33,358 nt of DNA, from positions 1 through 33,358 of the forward strand of contig JAFLSJ010000012.1 of the NCBI GenBank assembly GCA_022511005.1, in the 5' to 3' direction. Shown here one piece after another: positions 30,967-33,358 of this stretch; positions within the stretch are counted from its first letter, which is position 1, and each line of letters opens with the position of its first letter. The translations under genes were made by a program, and so were the position numbers. The stretch is from Ruminococcus sp. (GTDB lineage: Bacteria; Bacillota; Clostridia; Oscillospirales; Acutalibacteraceae). The notes under the pieces are model-generated. The model ran no database searches and was not told the origin of the DNA. It saw only the letters and a program-made list of their open reading frames with translations.

Positions 30967-31008
30967 TATGGTATAAAAGATTGAAAGGCAAAGTTCTTCT
31001 ATACCATA
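30967..31008. repeat. TATGGTATA inverted repeat upstream of the small HTH gene (candidate operator)
   Basis: Left arm TATGGTATAAAAGA (30967-30980) and right arm TTCTTCTATACCATA (30994-31008) match over about 14 bases with one mismatch. It lies 26 nt before the HTH start codon within a 147-nt non-coding gap. Confidence 0.55.
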
Positions 31009-31088
31009 TATACGTTTTGACGAATGCTATAGTAAACCCTCAAAGTAGGAGCATTTACAAGGGATTAAAATTTCGGAATTTTTCATCT

Positions 31089-31937
31089 TTATGTGATTGC
31101 AACATTCCTATTATATCTTGCTTTATCGCTGCTTTTCTTCCTGATTGAAGCACAGTTTGAACATAATTTTTTTGCTTTAGTTCCTTTATCTATCGGGCAT
31201 CCGCAGTCCATACAAGCTGTTACATTTCCATCTTTCAGCCAATATTTCAGATACAACAACACATTGTCATAATTAGTGATTCGTTTAAAAATATCTTCAT
31301 TATGTTTATCGGATTTTAGGTCAACATTATATGGAACGGTAAACAATCTTTTTGCTATCCATTCTGGTTTGTACTGCCACATATAATTGTTTTTGAGCCA
31401 ATAATCAATCATGTTTTTATCATATAATTTTTTCCATAACTTGTCTTTTTTCGTGCCTGATACTTTATCAAGTCCAGCAACCCTATAAGCGTCTGCTTCG
31501 CAAGTATCAACATATTTACGATACTTTTCTACGCCACCATCAAGATATTGTCCGCAAAATTTATGAAGAATTAGCGTAGCAAAAGCTAATCTCATCAGTT
31601 CATCGTCTCTTAATGCCTCGATGGTTTTCATTTCAGAATCGTAAAGTGTGATTATTTTGTTTTCGTGTTTTCTTTTTGAATCTTCATCATTGATTTTTTC
31701 TTTTGCAGATTCATATAAAATTTCCAGTTCCTTATCTATAAAATTATCCGGCAGACCATAAAAATATTGTTTTGCAATCGACTTGACTTTTTCAATTATT
31801 TTATTTTTCCGATATGAGGAATTAAAAACCATATCTTCCATAACATAATTAATTTTAAACTTTGCATATTGGTCTGTTCCGCTAACACCATTTTTCTTAA
31901 CGTTCTTCAAAAATTTATCGTTTTCAAATATAATCAT
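31089..31937 (-). CDS. Zinc-ribbon phage protein coupled to the RdRP/YonO-like gene (282 aa)
   Basis: ATG at 31937 overlaps the stop of the polymerase-like gene (ATGA), with AAAAAGGAG upstream; a longer frame to 31991 lacks support. The bulk is helical and basic (KNGVSGTDQYAKFKINYVME, KSIAKQYFYGLPDNFIDKEL, then LWKKLYDKNMIDYWLKNNYM). The C-terminal 40 residues hold C242xxC245 and C259xxC262 followed by RKKSSDKARYNR, a zinc ribbon with a basic tail. I do not recognise the family. The tight coupling suggests it works with the polymerase-like protein, perhaps as a nucleic-acid-binding or promoter-recognition partner (inference). Confidence 0.75.
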   Translation of the reverse strand: MIIFENDKFLKNVKKNGVSGTDQYAKFKINYVMEDMVFNSSYRKNKIIEKVKSIAKQYFYGLPDNFIDKELEILYESAKEKINDEDSKRKHENKIITLYDSEMKTIEALRDDELMRLAFATLILHKFCGQYLDGGVEKYRKYVDTCEADAYRVAGLDKVSGTKKDKLWKKLYDKNMIDYWLKNNYMWQYKPEWIAKRLFTVPYNVDLKSDKHNEDIFKRITNYDNVLLYLKYWLKDGNVTACMDCGCPIDKGTKAKKLCSNCASIRKKSSDKARYNRNVAIT

Positions 31938-33358
31938 GCAACTCTCCTTTTTCTGATTATTGGCAAAATAGTCTCGTCCAGTATGTTCCACACTATCTTT
32001 TCATCCGAACCAGCGGCAACCACCATATAATCAAATGCAAGCTGTAAGTCCCCGCCTAATAGTTCAAAAATCTCATCTCTGTAATATGTGCTAATGAGTT
32101 TTTGAAGCATATAAACATTATGAATTTTCTCTTTATTGCTGCTATCCTGATTCGTATTTGCACTTTTTGTGATTAATCGTCTATGCCTCTTATAACTATC
32201 AAGAATATATCTAACATTATTCAGCGTATTGGGGTCAAGTATAGAACTTCTGTCTGTAAATGTAGCCAACATATTTGTGCCTTCAGCAAGCGTTTCTCTT
32301 TTTAACTTTTTGTCAAAATCCTCAAAATAATGGCAGATATGATTAACAATACAATCTGTATCAATGACCGGATAGGTTTTTGTATATTGGCTATGCAAAT
32401 ACAATTCATGCTCTTTTGCAGTACTGCTTTTTATATGTGAAATAAGCTCATCCAGCTTGTAACCCAAAGTACGTTTGCACATCATGTTATACTCTCTGTG
32501 CAATTCTTTGATAGCCTTATTTATATAATCATAATTGTGTCGGAAATAGTACGGCTTAGTATCGGGAGCTAATTTATTATGCTGGAATATGCCTTGCTGT
32601 TCTTCTTCTGTCGTTACTTGTGATTCTTTAAATTCGCCGTTTTGATAATCGACTCGCTTTACACCCTGTAATGTTTTCCATTCTAAAGGATATGTAGGAG
32701 CTACAGCCGTTTTAATTCTGTCAATTTCCTGTCCGACAACTTGACCGAGAAAAATAATGCTATCGTAGATACTTTTATACTCTGGCGTACCCTCCGCATA
32801 ATTATGAAGCTTTGCATATAGGCTTCCGGCTTTATTAGAGATTTGTCCGACTTTAGAATTTAATCCCCGAATATCAGCGTTAATAATATTCTCAGATGTA
32901 ATCGCTCCTACGAGGTCAGTTGATTTCAATTTGTAATATAGCGGCTTGGCTGTTGCATAGTCATAGCAGCCTTTGATGACAAGATGATTGTTAGTAGAAA
33001 AAACAATGTCCCCATCGAAGTCACAACCCCCTTGCTGTAAAGCGGTCAAATCATGAATGCTATAGACAATTCCAGAAGCAAGATAACGGAAATAATGTTC
33101 ACGCTTTACTATTAGTTCCCGTTTGGCAATTTCATTTCTATCTATAAGCGGAGAACGCATTAGCACTACTTCATTTGAACAATCATCTGCACTCATCCAA
33201 TAGTTTGAATACACTTTTCCAGCGGGTACAACGCCAACAATGTCTAAGTCAACATTACAATGATTTTTTGTTATCCATTCCAGTTGAGCAACGGGGTCAC
33301 TTACACAGAATTGAAAATTACCTCTTGATAGTATTTTCCCTAACTTTGCCCCATCGAA
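31934..33358 (-). CDS. RdRP/YonO-like phage RNA polymerase, C-terminal part (5' end outside window)
   Basis: Open to the window edge: 474 residues are visible, and the in-frame GTG at 33214 is internal because coding continues upstream (KLGKILSRGNFQFCVSDP and VDLDIVGVVPAGKVYSNYW). Key motif GCDFDGDIVFS (DFDGD codons at 33008-33022) is the metal-binding DxDGD of double-psi beta-barrel polymerases. It is preceded by LMRSPLIDRNE, like the RxP segment of RdRPs, and followed by VGQEIDRIKTA (32705-32737), resembling the HSxAVDxxKTG motif of eukaryotic-type RdRPs. These features fit the YonO (SPbeta) / RdRP-like single-chain RNA polymerases. Likely role: transcription of phage genes. Not a T7-type enzyme. 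Confidence 0.75.
   Translation of the reverse strand, partial: FDGAKLGKILSRGNFQFCVSDPVAQLEWITKNHCNVDLDIVGVVPAGKVYSNYWMSADDCSNEVVLMRSPLIDRNEIAKRELIVKREHYFRYLASGIVYSIHDLTALQQGGCDFDGDIVFSTNNHLVIKGCYDYATAKPLYYKLKSTDLVGAITSENIINADIRGLNSKVGQISNKAGSLYAKLHNYAEGTPEYKSIYDSIIFLGQVVGQEIDRIKTAVAPTYPLEWKTLQGVKRVDYQNGEFKESQVTTEEEQQGIFQHNKLAPDTKPYYFRHNYDYINKAIKELHREYNMMCKRTLGYKLDELISHIKSSTAKEHELYLHSQYTKTYPVIDTDCIVNHICHYFEDFDKKLKRETLAEGTNMLATFTDRSSILDPNTLNNVRYILDSYKRHRRLITKSANTNQDSSNKEKIHNVYMLQKLISTYYRDEIFELLGGDLQLAFDYMVVAAGSDEKIVWNILDETILPIIRKRRVA

Larger units (their letters stand above)
15806..33358 (-). mobile_element. Siphovirus-type prophage, left part
   Basis: Collinear minus-strand genes for polymerase-like protein, scaffold, capsid, tail tube, tape measure and serine integrase. 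The left limit is at or just before the integrase stop codon, where host-type repeat sequence begins. The right limit, terminase, portal and lysis genes are outside the window, so att sites cannot be defined. Confidence 0.92.

Noticed and set aside
33212-33214. GTG at 33214 as the start of the polymerase-like gene
   Set aside because: The frame stays open and protein-like for 48 codons to the window edge and there is no ribosome binding site before the GTG.

Overview
The window is AT-rich chromosomal DNA from an endospore-forming, low-GC member of the Clostridia (Oscillospiraceae/Ruminococcaceae-like by the style of its proteins; the species cannot be named from sequence alone). Roughly the left half (1-15.8 kb) is host chromosome and the right half (15.8 kb to the right edge) is a siphovirus-type prophage that runs off the window.

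Host part, left to right: the 3' end of a tRNA-Ser(GCU); a cluster of very small genes typical of sporulating Clostridia, including a CotF-type coat protein and its 57-aa partner; spmB and spmA (spore maturation); an AbrB-type regulator with a C-terminal CxxC zinc ribbon, with a near-consensus promoter; a dCMP deaminase; a dacB/dacF-like D-Ala-D-Ala carboxypeptidase; recG; a fakA/yloV-like DAK-domain protein; ymdB; yqfD and yqfC; divergent ylbJ; asparagine synthase asnB; and a PAP2 phosphatase whose ribosome binding site sits in a perfect 13-bp stem. Many of these genes are mother-cell or spore-cortex functions. Intergenic DNA carries at least two families of palindromic repeat: a 157-bp long-hairpin element upstream of the carboxypeptidase gene, and a short REP/REPIN-like hairpin with GTAGGGG ends that occurs near 4.1 kb and again at the prophage edge near 15.76 kb.

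Prophage part, all on the minus strand and so transcribed right to left: the C-terminal part of a large protein with a DFDGD motif and RdRP/YonO-like flanking motifs (a probable phage-encoded, non-T7-type RNA polymerase); a zinc-ribbon protein translationally coupled to it; a small Cro/Xre HTH protein and a terminator; a non-coding leader of about 240 bp with two matched palindromes; a DUF4355-type scaffold; the major capsid protein; tail tube protein; a second HTH protein; two tail completion/assembly proteins; a 2602-aa tape measure protein; three small genes; and a large serine integrase at the left edge with its own strong sigma-A type promoter. Terminase and portal are not in the window and are presumably to the right.

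The most unusual part is 29.0-33.36 kb. A polymerase-like gene lies just upstream of a late region whose genes are separated by intrinsic terminators. That region is preceded by a pair of compensated palindromes and contains a capsid gene with an apparent AUA start and a scaffold gene with an apparent ACG start. A plausible reading is a dedicated phage transcription system (YonO-like RNAP, zinc-ribbon partner, palindromic recognition sites). This is an inference. The alternative is that the prophage is decaying and the two start codons are damaged.
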